Assembly: GCF_000152865.1 (NCBI RefSeq) | Contig: NZ_CH672390.1 | Span: 2,087,468 to 2,151,467 of the forward strand | Reading direction: 5' to 3' | Origin: Erythrobacter sp. NAP1 | GTDB taxonomy: Bacteria > Pseudomonadota > Alphaproteobacteria > Sphingomonadales > Sphingomonadaceae | Length of the DNA stretch: 64,000 bases | In this document: in pieces, positions 42,499 to 50,844 of the stretch | How positions within the stretch are numbered: position 1 is the first letter of the stretch | Layout of the letters: each line of letters opens with the position of its first letter | Made by a program: the position numbers and the translations under genes | The notes under the pieces: generated by a model | The model's database searches: none | The model's input: the letters and a program-made list of their open reading frames with translations, nothing else | What the model was told of the DNA's origin: nothing

Positions 42499-42543
42499 CA
42501 GCAATGCTTTCTTCGCAGCAATGAAGCGACTATTTCGTGAGGC

Positions 42544-43695
42544 ATGTCCGAAGACCCCTCCAACGATGCAGAAGACGAGGCCGAAGCCTCGGGCAGCGGA
42601 GGGCTGCGCAAGATCATTCACGTCGACATGGACGCCTTCTTCGCGAGCGTCGAACAGCGCGACGATCCGGAATTGCGCGGAAAGCCGGTGGCCGTCGGAG
42701 GATCAGGCGGACGCGGCGTGGTGGCTGCGGCAAGTTATGAAGCCCGCAAGTTCGGGGTGCGCAGCGCCATGCCATCGGTCACGGCCAAGCGGCTGTGCCC
42801 CGACCTGATCTTCGTGCGCCACCGCTTCGATGCCTACAAGGAAGCGAGCCGCCAGATCCGCCGCATCTTCGAGCACCACACGCCGCATGTCGAACCGCTT
42901 AGCCTCGACGAGGCCTATCTCGACGTGACCGAAGACCGGCTCGGCATCGGCAGCGCGACCCGGATCGCTGAACTCATCCGACAGGAAATCCGCGCGAAGA
43001 CCAAGCTGACGGCGAGTGCGGGGGTGAGCTACAACAAGTTCCTCGCAAAACTGGCTAGCGACCAGAACAAGCCGAACGGATTGTGTGTCATACGTCCGGG
43101 TCAGGGCGCTGACTTCGTGGCCGGCCTGCCGATCCGGCGTTTTCATGGCGTGGGGCCAAAGGCCGAGGAGAAGATGAAACGCCTAGGCATCGAAACGGGC
43201 GCCGATCTTGCTGCAAAGGACATCGAGTTCCTGCGCGCCAATTTCGGCTCCTTCGCCGACTACCTCTACCGCGCCGCGCGTGGGATCGACCTGCGCCCGG
43301 TGCGCGCGCACCGCGTCCGCAAGTCGGTCGGTGGGGAGCGCACTTTCAGCGAGGATATCTCAAGCGGGGCGGCGCTGCGCGACACGTTGGAGAACATCAT
43401 CGAGATCGTCTGGGGCCGGATCGAGAATGCCTCCAAAGACGACAAGCCCACTCGCGGGCGCACAATCACTCTCAAGGTGAAGTTCACCGATTTCCAGATC
43501 ATGTCGCGCGCGAAGTCAGTCCCGCACTGGATCGAGGACAAGCAGGAGTTTGCCCGCCTGTCGCGCGAACTGCTCGAAGAAGCGCTGCCACTTCCGATGC
43601 CGATCCGGTTGATGGGACTGACGCTGAGCAATCTTGAAGGCGCGCAGGATCGCGGCAAGGAGCAACGCGAGGACGCGCAGCTCAGCCTGCTATAG
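42544..43695 (+). CDS. dinB: DNA polymerase IV
   Basis: 383 residues: Y-family polymerase with palm acidic motifs VDMDAFFASVEQRDDP (about 26-41) and SLDEAYLDVTE (about 120-130), AGVSYNKFLAKLASDQNKPNG, thumb HhH FHGVGPKAEEKM and a little-finger domain to about 370. Error-prone lesion bypass; predicted to bind the beta clamp through the C-terminal QLSLL. GTGAGGC precedes the ATG. LexA box upstream. Confidence 0.96.
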   Translation: MSEDPSNDAEDEAEASGSGGLRKIIHVDMDAFFASVEQRDDPELRGKPVAVGGSGGRGVVAAASYEARKFGVRSAMPSVTAKRLCPDLIFVRHRFDAYKEASRQIRRIFEHHTPHVEPLSLDEAYLDVTEDRLGIGSATRIAELIRQEIRAKTKLTASAGVSYNKFLAKLASDQNKPNGLCVIRPGQGADFVAGLPIRRFHGVGPKAEEKMKRLGIETGADLAAKDIEFLRANFGSFADYLYRAARGIDLRPVRAHRVRKSVGGERTFSEDISSGAALRDTLENIIEIVWGRIENASKDDKPTRGRTITLKVKFTDFQIMSRAKSVPHWIEDKQEFARLSRELLEEALPLPMPIRLMGLTLSNLEGAQDRGKEQREDAQLSLL

Positions 43696-43698
43696 CGA

Positions 43699-44196
43699 TC
43701 ACTTTCGGTTGCCCGCCTTCCACTGCTCGATCCGCCTGCGAGTGACTCGCCCTAGAGGCTCGGGAAGCGAGTGGGAGGGGAAAAAGCGCGCATCAACGAC
43801 TTCCCTTCCATCCGGCTTGGGCCGCGTATCGCAGATCGCGTGAAACAGGTACGCGGTGTGAGGAGAACCTGAGATGCTCTCGGTCAAGGCACCCAGCGTC
43901 TCGATTTCGGCAAGCGCAATGCCGACTTCTTCCATCACTTCGCGGCGCGCGCCTTCCTCCGGGTCTTCGCCGCGCTTGATCCCTCCACCGGGAAGCGCCC
44001 AGACGTCAGGGCCATAAGAGTGCTTGAGCAACAGGATATCGCCGGAAAGGTTGGTGACGATCACGCTTGTCCCGGCAATCGGTGCGCCTGAAAACTTGCG
44101 CCATCTGTGTCGAACCGAATGAGCGATCGGGAGCAAGGCCCGGTGCAGTGGCTTAGGTAGCAGGCGCTCTGCAATGCTCGCGATCAGGTGAAGCAT
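43699..44196 (-). CDS. Nudix hydrolase
   Basis: 165 residues with a perfect Nudix box: ALPGGGIKRGEDPEEGARRE and VMEEVGI (Gx5Ex7REUxEExGU, about 77-99). The N-terminus (to about 40) is basic and may be membrane-proximal. Hydrolyses nucleoside diphosphates linked to another group; the precise substrate is unknown. It starts inside the last codons of pgl (13-base overlap), so the two are co-translated. Confidence 0.92.
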   Translation of the reverse strand: MLHLIASIAERLLPKPLHRALLPIAHSVRHRWRKFSGAPIAGTSVIVTNLSGDILLLKHSYGPDVWALPGGGIKRGEDPEEGARREVMEEVGIALAEIETLGALTESISGSPHTAYLFHAICDTRPKPDGREVVDARFFPSHSLPEPLGRVTRRRIEQWKAGNRK

Positions 44197-44822
44197 GTCA
44201 CCGGAATACCTCTGGTCTTTGCTGCACCAAGGAGGCGCGCGATCGGCAGGTCGTTTTCTCCCGCCACCGCAGCTTGGAAGACTGCAGCCTTCTCAGCAGA
44301 TCCGCCAAGGGTAAGCACCACTTGCCGCGTCATGAGAAGCGCAGGCAGTGTCAGCGTGATCCGGTCGAAAGGCGCGTTTGCTGGCAACGGATCAGGCGTG
44401 ATGCGGCGGATGGCCTGTGCATCGTCCACCTGCGGGTCGGTGTTTGGGAAGAGCGAGGCGATATGGCCGTCCGCTCCCATGCCGAGCCAGGTCAACGCAA
44501 ACTCAGGCACCTTCTCAAGATCGCCGAGCGCAGTGATGCCCGCGCCGGTCGGTTGGAGAAGTGCGCGCATTTTGCCCGTGTTGGATGCCTCATGATCCTC
44601 CGGCACGATGCGATCATCATTGGGAATGAAATTGGCGCGCTCCCAGGACGGCCCCGGATCGGCCGCGATCAACCCTTCGAGGATCGGAAAAGGCGTCGAT
44701 CCGCCAGGCATGGTGATGAAATAGCCGCCCTCGTGGGCGGCCTCAGCGGCAGCCATGCACTCGCCAAGCCATTGGGCGATTGCTTGGTTGTCAGCGCCTT
44801 CGATGATGTCGATCGTGCTCAT
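44184..44822 (-). CDS. pgl: 6-phosphogluconolactonase
   Basis: 212 residues of the SOL/DevB type: MPGGSTPFPILEGL at the active site, FIPNDDRIVPEDHEASN, and the family signature TWLGMGADGHIASLFPNTD. Hydrolyses 6-phosphogluconolactone in the oxidative pentose phosphate and Entner-Doudoroff routes. KDPG aldolase lies 3 kb away on the same strand. ATG 44822 is preferred over a longer frame to 44855 that would run into the dps terminator. Upstream ribosome site is weak. Confidence 0.9.
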   Translation of the reverse strand: MSTIDIIEGADNQAIAQWLGECMAAAEAAHEGGYFITMPGGSTPFPILEGLIAADPGPSWERANFIPNDDRIVPEDHEASNTGKMRALLQPTGAGITALGDLEKVPEFALTWLGMGADGHIASLFPNTDPQVDDAQAIRRITPDPLPANAPFDRITLTLPALLMTRQVVLTLGGSAEKAAVFQAAVAGENDLPIARLLGAAKTRGIPVTCFT

Positions 44823-44836
44823 CGCACCCGCATAGC

Positions 44837-44869
44837 AAAAGGGCCGCTCCCGCAAAGCGGAAACGGCCC
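44837..44869 (-). terminator. Intrinsic terminator after dps
   Basis: On the minus strand a 13-base arm GGGCCGTTTCCGC pairs with GCGGGAGCGGCCC (two internal mismatches), followed by TTTT. It separates dps from pgl on the same strand. Confidence 0.8.
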
Positions 44870-44892
44870 AGTATTCGCATGAGTGCCGAGAA

Positions 44893-45372
44893 TTACGCGG
44901 CCGTCGGCTCTTCGCCCAGGATTGAGCTCAGGAACCACACGCGCTCTTCGGCCATGTCGGTCCAGTCGTCGATGAGGCCATCGGTTGCATTGTCACCGGC
45001 GTCTTCCGCGAGCGGCTTCATGCCCTTGAGGCGGTCGACCATTTTCTTGTTGTCGTCGCGAAGTTCGCGAACCATCGCGTCGGGATCGAGGCTGGCTGAG
45101 TCCTGATCCTTGATGTTGGTGTGCTTGGTGATCGAGCCGATCGAAGTCAGCGTTTCGCCGCCAATCTTGCGCACGCGCTCACCAATCCCATCGATCTGGT
45201 CGCGGATTTCGATGGCCTGTTCGTCAAACAGCAGGTGCAGGTCGCGGAAGCGCGGGCCCTTGATATGCCAGTGGAAATTCTTCGACTTGGTGTAGAGCGC
45301 AAAGTGGTCTGCCAGCAGTCCATTGAGCTCGGTGATGAGTGCGGTTTTCGAATTGTCGTTCGTGTCTGCCAT
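44893..45372 (-). CDS. dps: Dps family ferritin-like DNA-protection protein
   Basis: 159-residue four-helix ferritin-like protein: ADHFALYTKSKNFHWHIKGPRF and DLHLLFDEQAIEIRDQIDGIGERV hold the inter-subunit ferroxidase ligands (His in HWH, D/E in FDEQAIE). It stores iron, detoxifies peroxide and compacts DNA in starvation. CTAGGAGAAACC precedes the ATG at 45372. A 15-bp palindrome at 45396 and a degenerate GGAAA-N16-AGTT lie upstream; the latter is too poor to name as an EcfG promoter. Confidence 0.95.
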   Translation of the reverse strand: MADTNDNSKTALITELNGLLADHFALYTKSKNFHWHIKGPRFRDLHLLFDEQAIEIRDQIDGIGERVRKIGGETLTSIGSITKHTNIKDQDSASLDPDAMVRELRDDNKKMVDRLKGMKPLAEDAGDNATDGLIDDWTDMAEERVWFLSSILGEEPTAA

Positions 45373-45395
45373 CGGGGGTTTCTCCTAATTTATAA

Positions 45396-45410
45396 TGCGA
45401 ACTGTTCGCA
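45396..45410. promoter_or_regulatory. 15-bp palindrome TGCGAA-CTG-TTCGCA upstream of dps
   Basis: Perfect six-base arms around CTG, 25-40 bases before the dps start and beside a TATAAT/ATTATA tract. Position and symmetry fit an operator for a dimeric regulator (peroxide or iron responsive, for example), but no family consensus is matched. Confidence 0.5.
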
Positions 45411-45501
45411 AAGCATCGCTTTCCGAATGTTACACTCAACCAACCCGCGAACTGCGAAATCGTTTCGAGAAATCGGCAATCAGCCTGATCGCCTTAATCG
45501 A

Positions 45502-46065
45502 TCACAAGAATGTGTAACGAGCATTCAACCCGATCATGAGCGCTGCAAGAAAAGAACACACAGCGAGCCCCATGCGCAGAGCCCGCAAAGGGAACTTCTG
45601 CAGTCGATCAAGGCCCAGACCCCATCCAAGCCCAACCGCCGCAACTCCTCCAACGGCTCCGCCAAGCAATGCGGTCGTCGGGTAGATCGCCCAGGCAGCG
45701 AGCGCAAAGATCACGAACCGCGCAGCGTCTCCAATCTGGCGAAACACAAGCACCGCTCCGATTGCGACATAGGAGCGGGTCGGCTCTTTCATGCGCTTAA
45801 GCTTGACCGGCCACGCCAGTTCGAAAGCCGCGAGCGCGAGCGCGAAAGCAACCAGCATCTCCGCAGCGCGCCGTGGCAGGATGGCAGCGATGCTCGCGCC
45901 CGCATAAGCCATCACCGCAGCGCTCGCGATGGCGCATGCGCCGGCGATCAAGAGCAGTGGTACGTTTCGGTCAAGCTGCGACGAAAAGATCGCGACAATG
46001 CTCTGCTCTCGCCCGCCGAAAGCTATCACGAAAGTGAGGATCATGGCTAGAAGAAAGGCGTCCAT
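45502..46065 (-). CDS. TMEM165/GDT1 (UPF0016)-like membrane protein, degenerate motifs
   Basis: 187 residues, six membrane helices in two related halves. UPF0016 cation transporters carry E-x-G-D-(K/R)-(S/T) in each half. Here the first half has FGGREQSIVAIF where the motif should be, and the second FRQIGDAARFVIFAL retains only IGD. The two-half layout and helix order support the family, but loss of the acidic signature raises doubt about Mn/Ca transport. No ribosome-site oddity. Upstream lies the 21-bp palindrome region. Confidence 0.55.
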   Translation of the reverse strand: MDAFLLAMILTFVIAFGGREQSIVAIFSSQLDRNVPLLLIAGACAIASAAVMAYAGASIAAILPRRAAEMLVAFALALAAFELAWPVKLKRMKEPTRSYVAIGAVLVFRQIGDAARFVIFALAAWAIYPTTALLGGAVGGVAAVGLGWGLGLDRLQKFPLRALRMGLAVCSFLAALMIGLNARYTFL

Positions 46066-46362
46066 GCGAGAGCTCTAGCATTGTTGCCGGGGTGCGCCAG
46101 TCGCTTGGCAAGACGCGGTGCGCGCTTCCTTTACAAGGTCCACGAAAAGCGTCGTTTTCCTACTCGCCCACATTGCGTTAAGGGTCTCGCTATGCCTTGG
46201 TTTTCCGCCAATTTTGCCCGACTGTCACTCGCCTTGGGGAAGGCGGGTATTTTGCGTCCAGGACCGTGTAACATGCGGTCCATGTTGCACTATCTCATGC
46301 CGCTAGCCATGACCGGCTATGGCGCGTAGGCAAAGCCAGATACCAACAGGGAGAGGCGAGCG
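46066..46362. other. Intergenic region upstream of the SDR gene
   Basis: Just under 300 bases between divergent genes. The only structure I see is the 21-bp palindrome at 46261-46281; short plus-strand frames here have no family features. It should hold the promoters of both flanking genes. Confidence 0.5.
46261..46281. repeat. 21-bp palindromic element, copy 2
   Basis: Identical to 23714-23734: GGACCG-TGTAACATG-CGGTCC. Preceded by TTTTGCGTCCA and followed by ATG. It lies about 80 bases upstream of the SDR start and would be well placed as an operator of that gene. Confidence 0.65.
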
Positions 46363-47157
46363 ATGAAACTCGAAACGGGAATGGCAGCAGTTGTAACGGG
46401 CGGCGCATCAGGACTTGGCCGGGCGAGCGCTGCAGCACTTGCCGAAGCCGGGCTCAAGGTGGCGATCTTCGATATCAATGATGAGGCGGGTGAAGAACAC
46501 GCTGCCGCGATCGGCGGGACTTTCCACCATGTCGACATCATGGATGAGGACAGCGTCGAAGCCGGTTTCGCAGCCGCTCGCGCAGCCAATGGTCAGGAAC
46601 GGGTGACAGTGCACTGCGCCATGGCATCCAAGCGTGGCAAGACGCTTGGCTGGGACAAGGAAAAGGGTGGATATAAGCGCCTGCCGACAGAAGACTACGC
46701 GTTCGGCGCCGAAGGCATTCTGGTCGCGAGCTACCGGGTCGCGAGCATCTCGGCTCTCGGGATGGCCAATTCAGAGCCTTTGAATGACGATGGGGAGCGC
46801 GGGTCGATCACGCTGACGGCCAGCGTAGCGGCGCAGGATGGCCAGATCGGACAAGTCATCTATGGATCATGCAAATCCGGGGTAAACGGCTTGGTGCTCC
46901 CGATGGCCCGTGACCTGATGGACCTTGGCATCCGGGTGAACTCGGTCATGCCCGGCATATTCGCGACTCCGCTGATGCTCGGGATGAAGGATCGCAATCC
47001 GCAGATGTGGGACCAACTCAACGCGAGCGTCCCTTTCCCCAAGCGGCTTGGCGAGCCTGAAGAGTTTGCATCGCTGATCTGCGAGATTGCGCGCAACTCC
47101 TACATCAACGGTCACCAGTTCCGCCTTGATGGCGCCATCAGGATGCCGCCGAAATAG
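46363..47157 (+). CDS. SDR family oxidoreductase (3-hydroxyacyl-CoA dehydrogenase-like)
   Basis: 264 residues. Rossmann TGGASGLGRASA (about 12-23), Asp in FDINDE for NAD preference, and Tyr-x3-Lys in IYGSCKSG (about 167-171). The end SYINGHQFRLDGAIRMPPK fits HSD17B10-like type II 3-hydroxyacyl-CoA dehydrogenases of branched-chain breakdown. It carries an unusual insertion around 95-110 (GWDKEKGGYKRL). GGGAGAGGCGAGCG precedes the ATG. An upstream 21-bp palindrome may regulate it. Confidence 0.85.
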   Translation: MKLETGMAAVVTGGASGLGRASAAALAEAGLKVAIFDINDEAGEEHAAAIGGTFHHVDIMDEDSVEAGFAAARAANGQERVTVHCAMASKRGKTLGWDKEKGGYKRLPTEDYAFGAEGILVASYRVASISALGMANSEPLNDDGERGSITLTASVAAQDGQIGQVIYGSCKSGVNGLVLPMARDLMDLGIRVNSVMPGIFATPLMLGMKDRNPQMWDQLNASVPFPKRLGEPEEFASLICEIARNSYINGHQFRLDGAIRMPPK

Positions 47158-47176
47158 GAGCGCTGCTGACAGGGCG

Positions 47177-47250
47177 TGGAGCGGGTGAAGGGAATCGAAC
47201 CCTCGTCTTAAGCTTGGGAAGCTCCTGCTCTACCATTGAGCTACACCCGC
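47177..47250 (-). tRNA. tRNA-Gly (anticodon CCC)
   Basis: On the minus strand the cloverleaf begins GCGGGTGTAGCTCAATGGTA, has the anticodon loop TTCCCAA (anticodon CCC), the T loop GGTTCGATTCC and an acceptor ending CACCCGC. The discriminator T and CCA end are encoded (47180-47177). All four arms pair, the first pair of the anticodon stem being weak. Confidence 0.93.
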
Positions 47251-47312
47251 ATGTCTCGAACGCTGTCGCGGTGGTGCCAATGTCCCCGCTATCGCTGCGC
47301 GTCAATGGGAAA

Positions 47313-47951
47313 TCAGCGCGCGCCTTTCGCGATCGCGAGAGCCTCAGCGGCGAGCGCGGTCACTTCATCGAAACGGCCTTGAGCCACAGCATCCTTGGGC
47401 GTGAGCCAGCTCCCACCGCAGGCGATGACGCTAGGCACACCGAGGAACTCGGCAAGGTTGCTGGCCGAGACGCCGCCGGTCGGCATGAAACGCATGGCCT
47501 GAAACACCGATGAGAACGCCTTGAGCATAGGCACCCCGCCTGCAAGGCTGGCCGGGAAGAACTTCACTTCTCTCAGGCCCATCGCATAAGCGCGCTGAAC
47601 CTCGCCAGCAGTCATCGTGCCGGGAAAGATCGGGACCCCTTCGGCAAGGCAATACTCTGCGATCTCGTCGACCAGACCGGGGCAAACGATGAACTGGGCA
47701 CCGCTTGCGAGGACCGACTTCGCCTGATCAAGCGTGAGCACAGTGCCCGCGCCGACGACAAGATCGTCCGTCTGGTCAATGATGGCTTCCATACCCGCCT
47801 GCGCATTCGCGCTGCGCATCACCACCTCGATCACGCTAAGACCACCGGCGGCAACGGCCCGCGTGATCTCGACCGCCTTTGCAGCGTCATCCTCGGCAAT
47901 GAGAGGCACGACAGGCGCCGCTTCAAGTCGCGTGGTAAGGTCAGTGCTCAA
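47313..47951 (-). CDS. eda: KDPG/KHG aldolase
   Basis: 212 residues: VVPLIAEDDAAKAVEI, IEVVMRSANA (catalytic Glu region), VVGAGTVLT, FIVCPGLVDEIA, PIFPGTMTAGE and VKFFPASLAGG with the Schiff-base Lys (about 132), then FMPTGGVS. Cleaves 2-keto-3-deoxy-6-phosphogluconate in the Entner-Doudoroff pathway. The start is TTG 47951 with AGGAGACC about eight bases upstream. Monocistronic between tRNA-Gly and mmsA. Confidence 0.94.
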   Translation of the reverse strand: MSTDLTTRLEAAPVVPLIAEDDAAKAVEITRAVAAGGLSVIEVVMRSANAQAGMEAIIDQTDDLVVGAGTVLTLDQAKSVLASGAQFIVCPGLVDEIAEYCLAEGVPIFPGTMTAGEVQRAYAMGLREVKFFPASLAGGVPMLKAFSSVFQAMRFMPTGGVSASNLAEFLGVPSVIACGGSWLTPKDAVAQGRFDEVTALAAEALAIAKGAR

Positions 47952-48133
47952 TGCCGGTCTCCTGATGTGTTATGCCCCGCGATAGAAAGTTTTGGCCGCG
48001 CCAGCAATCACGCGACGAATGCGTCACGAGGAAAGCTCTACGCGCACGATTTTGCATACTCGCGACCATGCTCTTGCAACGCGTCAAACGCCGCGTCATG
48101 TGAGGCGCAACTGGAGAGGAGTTTCAAGTAACC

Positions 48134-49627
48134 ATGCGTCAGGTTGACCATTTTATCGTAGGCGAGCGCCCAGCCCCTACCCGCAAGGCAAATGTCTGGA
48201 ACCCGTCGACCGGCGAAGTTCAGGCCGAAGTCGCACTGGGTGACCGCGACCTCCTCGAACGCGTGGTTGCGACCGCCAAGGAAGTGCAGCCAGCCTGGGC
48301 GGCGACCAATCCGCAAAAACGCGCCCGCGTCATGTTCCGGTTCAAGGAACTGATCGAGGCGAACATGCAGGAATTGGCAGAGCTCCTGTCCTCCGAGCAT
48401 GGCAAGGTCGTCGATGACGCGAAAGGGGATGTGCAACGCGGGCTCGAAGTCATCGAGTTTGCCTGCGGCATCCCGCAGGTCCTGAAAGGGGAATACACGC
48501 AGGGCGCTGGGCCCGGCATTGATGTCTATTCGATGCGCCAACCCCTTGGCATTGGTGCGGGCATCACACCGTTCAATTTTCCTGCGATGATCCCGATGTG
48601 GATGTTCGGCATGGCCATTGCCGCTGGCAACGCCTTCATCCTGAAACCCTCCGAGCGCGATCCGTCCGTTCCGGTTCGCCTCGCCGAACTGTTTGTCGAG
48701 GCAGGCGCTCCCGAAGGACTGCTTCAGGTAGTCCACGGCGACAAGGAGATGGTCGATGCCATGATTGAGCATCCCGACATTCCCGCAATCAGCTTTGTCG
48801 GCTCTTCGGACATCGCACACTACATCTACCGTCGCGGCGCCGAATTCCACAAGCGCGTTCAGGCCTTTGGCGGCGCCAAAAACCACGGCATCGTGATGCC
48901 TGACGCTGACCTCGACCAGGTCGTCAACGACCTGTCCGGTGCTGCGTTTGGTTCAGCCGGCGAGCGTTGCATGGCTCTGCCTGTCGTCGTTCCAGTCGGC
49001 GATGAGACCGCCGACAAGCTGCGCGAAAAACTGATCCCCGCAATCAACGCACTCCGCGTCGGCGTCTCTACCGATCCCGATGCGCACTATGGTCCCGTTG
49101 TCACGCCGCAGCACAAGGAGCGGATCGAGCAGTGGATCACCACGGCAGAGCGTGAAGGCGGCGAAATCGTAGTCGACGGTCGCGGTTTCTCGCTCCAGGG
49201 CCATGAGAATGGCTTCTTCGTCGGCCCGACCCTGATCGACCACGTGACGCCGAACATGTCGTCCTACAAGGAAGAGATTTTCGGACCCGTCTTGCAAATC
49301 GTGCGCGCCAAGGACTTCGAAGAGGCCGTGCGCCTCCCGAGCGAGCACCAATACGGAAACGGCGTCGCCATCTTCACGCGCAACGGCCACGCGGCGCGAG
49401 AGTTCGCGAGCCGGGTCAATGTCGGGATGGTCGGCGTGAACGTTCCGATCCCGGTGCCGGTCAGCTACCACACATTTGGTGGCTGGAAACGCTCGGGCTT
49501 TGGCGACATCGACCAGTACGGCACCGAGGGCCTGCAATTCTGGACCAAGAAGAAGAAGATCACCCAACGCTGGCCCGATGGCGGCGGCGACGGATCGAAC
49601 GCCTTCATCATTCCGACGATGGGATGA
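48134..49627 (+). CDS. mmsA: CoA-acylating methylmalonate-semialdehyde dehydrogenase
   Basis: 497 residues of the aldehyde dehydrogenase fold: GAGITPFNFPAMIPMWMFGM (substrate pocket), FVGSSDIAHYIYRRG, nucleophile Cys in SAGERCMALPV (about 283), and late VPVSYHTFGGWKRSGFGD. Converts methylmalonate (and malonate) semialdehyde plus CoA to propionyl-CoA (or acetyl-CoA) in valine and inositol breakdown. GAGAGGAG precedes the ATG. Its stop overlaps the next lipoprotein gene. Works with mmsB at 54809. Confidence 0.96.
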   Translation: MRQVDHFIVGERPAPTRKANVWNPSTGEVQAEVALGDRDLLERVVATAKEVQPAWAATNPQKRARVMFRFKELIEANMQELAELLSSEHGKVVDDAKGDVQRGLEVIEFACGIPQVLKGEYTQGAGPGIDVYSMRQPLGIGAGITPFNFPAMIPMWMFGMAIAAGNAFILKPSERDPSVPVRLAELFVEAGAPEGLLQVVHGDKEMVDAMIEHPDIPAISFVGSSDIAHYIYRRGAEFHKRVQAFGGAKNHGIVMPDADLDQVVNDLSGAAFGSAGERCMALPVVVPVGDETADKLREKLIPAINALRVGVSTDPDAHYGPVVTPQHKERIEQWITTAEREGGEIVVDGRGFSLQGHENGFFVGPTLIDHVTPNMSSYKEEIFGPVLQIVRAKDFEEAVRLPSEHQYGNGVAIFTRNGHAAREFASRVNVGMVGVNVPIPVPVSYHTFGGWKRSGFGDIDQYGTEGLQFWTKKKKITQRWPDGGGDGSNAFIIPTMG

Positions 49628-50100
49628 CGGCAATGCGGACCGCTCTCGTCTTGGTCAGTGCATTCGCGCTTGCTGCTTGCGGCAGCGATCCGGCCCCGAA
49701 TGAACCTGAAGCCGTCGAAACCCCGATGCCGGTCGAACCTGATGGAGGGATTGGCGATGGAGCCGGTCCGCTACCCGAGGACGTTCTCGCAAATCGCATC
49801 CCCACGCGCTTTCATGGCGCATGGGACTACGTCGGCGGCACATGCGACCTTGCCTCTGACATGCGCATGGAGATCAGCGGCAGCGAGATTCTGTTCTACG
49901 AATCGGTCGGGATCGTCACCGCAGCCGAAGCTGCAGGCGATGCGGTCATCGTCGATCTCGCTATGGAAGGCGAAGGCGAAACCTGGCAGCAGCGCACCCA
50001 GCTCATGATCGAGGGTCAAGGAAGCGATGAGCGGCTGCTCACTTCCGATGGCGATCTGCCTCCCACCGTTGACGAGCATCCAAGCAAACGCTGCCCATAG
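49624..50100 (+). CDS. Hypothetical lipoprotein
   Basis: 158 residues: signal peptide ending FALAACG (lipobox), a Pro/Glu-rich linker, and a domain with FHGAWDYVGGTCDLASDMRM and a later SKRCP, with Cys pairs that may bond. No family recognised. ATG 49624 overlaps the mmsA stop (ATGA-like); ATG 49633 would also give a complete signal peptide. Same strand as mmsA, so possibly co-transcribed. Confidence 0.6.
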   Translation: MTAMRTALVLVSAFALAACGSDPAPNEPEAVETPMPVEPDGGIGDGAGPLPEDVLANRIPTRFHGAWDYVGGTCDLASDMRMEISGSEILFYESVGIVTAAEAAGDAVIVDLAMEGEGETWQQRTQLMIEGQGSDERLLTSDGDLPPTVDEHPSKRCP

Positions 50101-50131
50101 TAAAACTGCATGGCATGAAGGGGTTATTGTG

Positions 50132-50443
50132 ATGAGAAAGACGATCGCGGCGATTGGATTTTTCTCTCTGCTCTCCGGCTGCGCCACAATGACGGAGCAA
50201 CCGCCCGCTTCATCGCCGGAACCGCTGCGCCCGCCTGCGGGGAATTGCGATGCCTCAGCTGTGCAAAGCTATGTGGGCGAGATGGCTAACCAGCAAAGCG
50301 GCATTGCCATTCGATCTGCCAGCGGCGCGCGCGCCCTTCGTTGGGGGCCGCCTGACAGTGCCTGGACGATGGATTACCGCGATGACCGTGTGAATGTTCG
50401 CTACGACACGAACATGGTTATCACAGCGATCACCTGCGGATAG
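50132..50443 (+). CDS. I78 family peptidase inhibitor, lipoprotein
   Basis: 103 residues: signal peptide with lipobox LLSGC, Pro-rich linker and an I78-like inhibitor domain: CDASAVQSYVG, IRSASGARALRWGPPDSAWTMDYRDDRVNVRYD and a closing AITCG. The two Cys probably bond. Likely inhibits an envelope serine protease. ATG 50132 follows GTTATTGTG; earlier frames overlap the previous gene. Confidence 0.8.
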   Translation: MRKTIAAIGFFSLLSGCATMTEQPPASSPEPLRPPAGNCDASAVQSYVGEMANQQSGIAIRSASGARALRWGPPDSAWTMDYRDDRVNVRYDTNMVITAITCG

Positions 50444-50453
50444 GGCGTCGACA

Positions 50454-50840
50454 ATGCCGACCCGTCATCGCACCACTTCCGGATCACCATACGAAGCACA
50501 ATTCGGTTTTTGCCGCGCGGTGCGCCAAGGCAACCGGATCATTGTCGCAGGAACCGGTCCGATTGAAGAGGATGGCTCGACAACGCCAGGCGGCGCAGCT
50601 CAACAGGCCGCGCGTTGCTGCGAACTGATTGTTGCTGCAATCGAGGAACTGGGCGGTTCGGCACGCGACGTTGTCCGTACCCGGATGCTGCTTACCGATT
50701 TCGAGGATCAGGAAGCTGTGGGCGCGGTTCACGCGCGCTTCTTCGGAGATGCAAAGCCTGCTGCGACCATGGCGGGCGTTTCGTGGTTGTGCCGGAAAGA
50801 ATGGAAAGTAGAGATCGAAGCCGAAGCGCTACTTGATTGA
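50454..50840 (+). CDS. RidA family protein
   Basis: 128 residues: YEAQFGFCRAVRQGNRIIVAGTGPI, QAARCCELIVAAIEELGGSARDVVRTRMLLTD and KVEIEAEALLD, with the substrate-site Arg in VRTRMLL. Hydrolyses reactive enamine/imine intermediates in the Rid model. No signal peptide, unlike the Rid protein at 21278. It follows the I78 gene by ten bases, so these small genes may share a transcript downstream of mmsA. Confidence 0.88.
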   Translation: MPTRHRTTSGSPYEAQFGFCRAVRQGNRIIVAGTGPIEEDGSTTPGGAAQQAARCCELIVAAIEELGGSARDVVRTRMLLTDFEDQEAVGAVHARFFGDAKPAATMAGVSWLCRKEWKVEIEAEALLD

Positions 50841-50844
50841 TGCC

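Noticed and set aside
45375-45440. EcfG promoter for dps
   Set aside because: GGAAA-N16-AGTT has errors in both boxes; not enough to call.
45121-46050. 309-codon plus-strand frame through dps and the UPF0016-like gene
   Set aside because: Antisense to two recognisable genes; no domain.
46081-46329. Short plus-strand frames before the SDR gene
   Set aside because: No ribosome site or motif; they overlap the palindrome and likely promoter.
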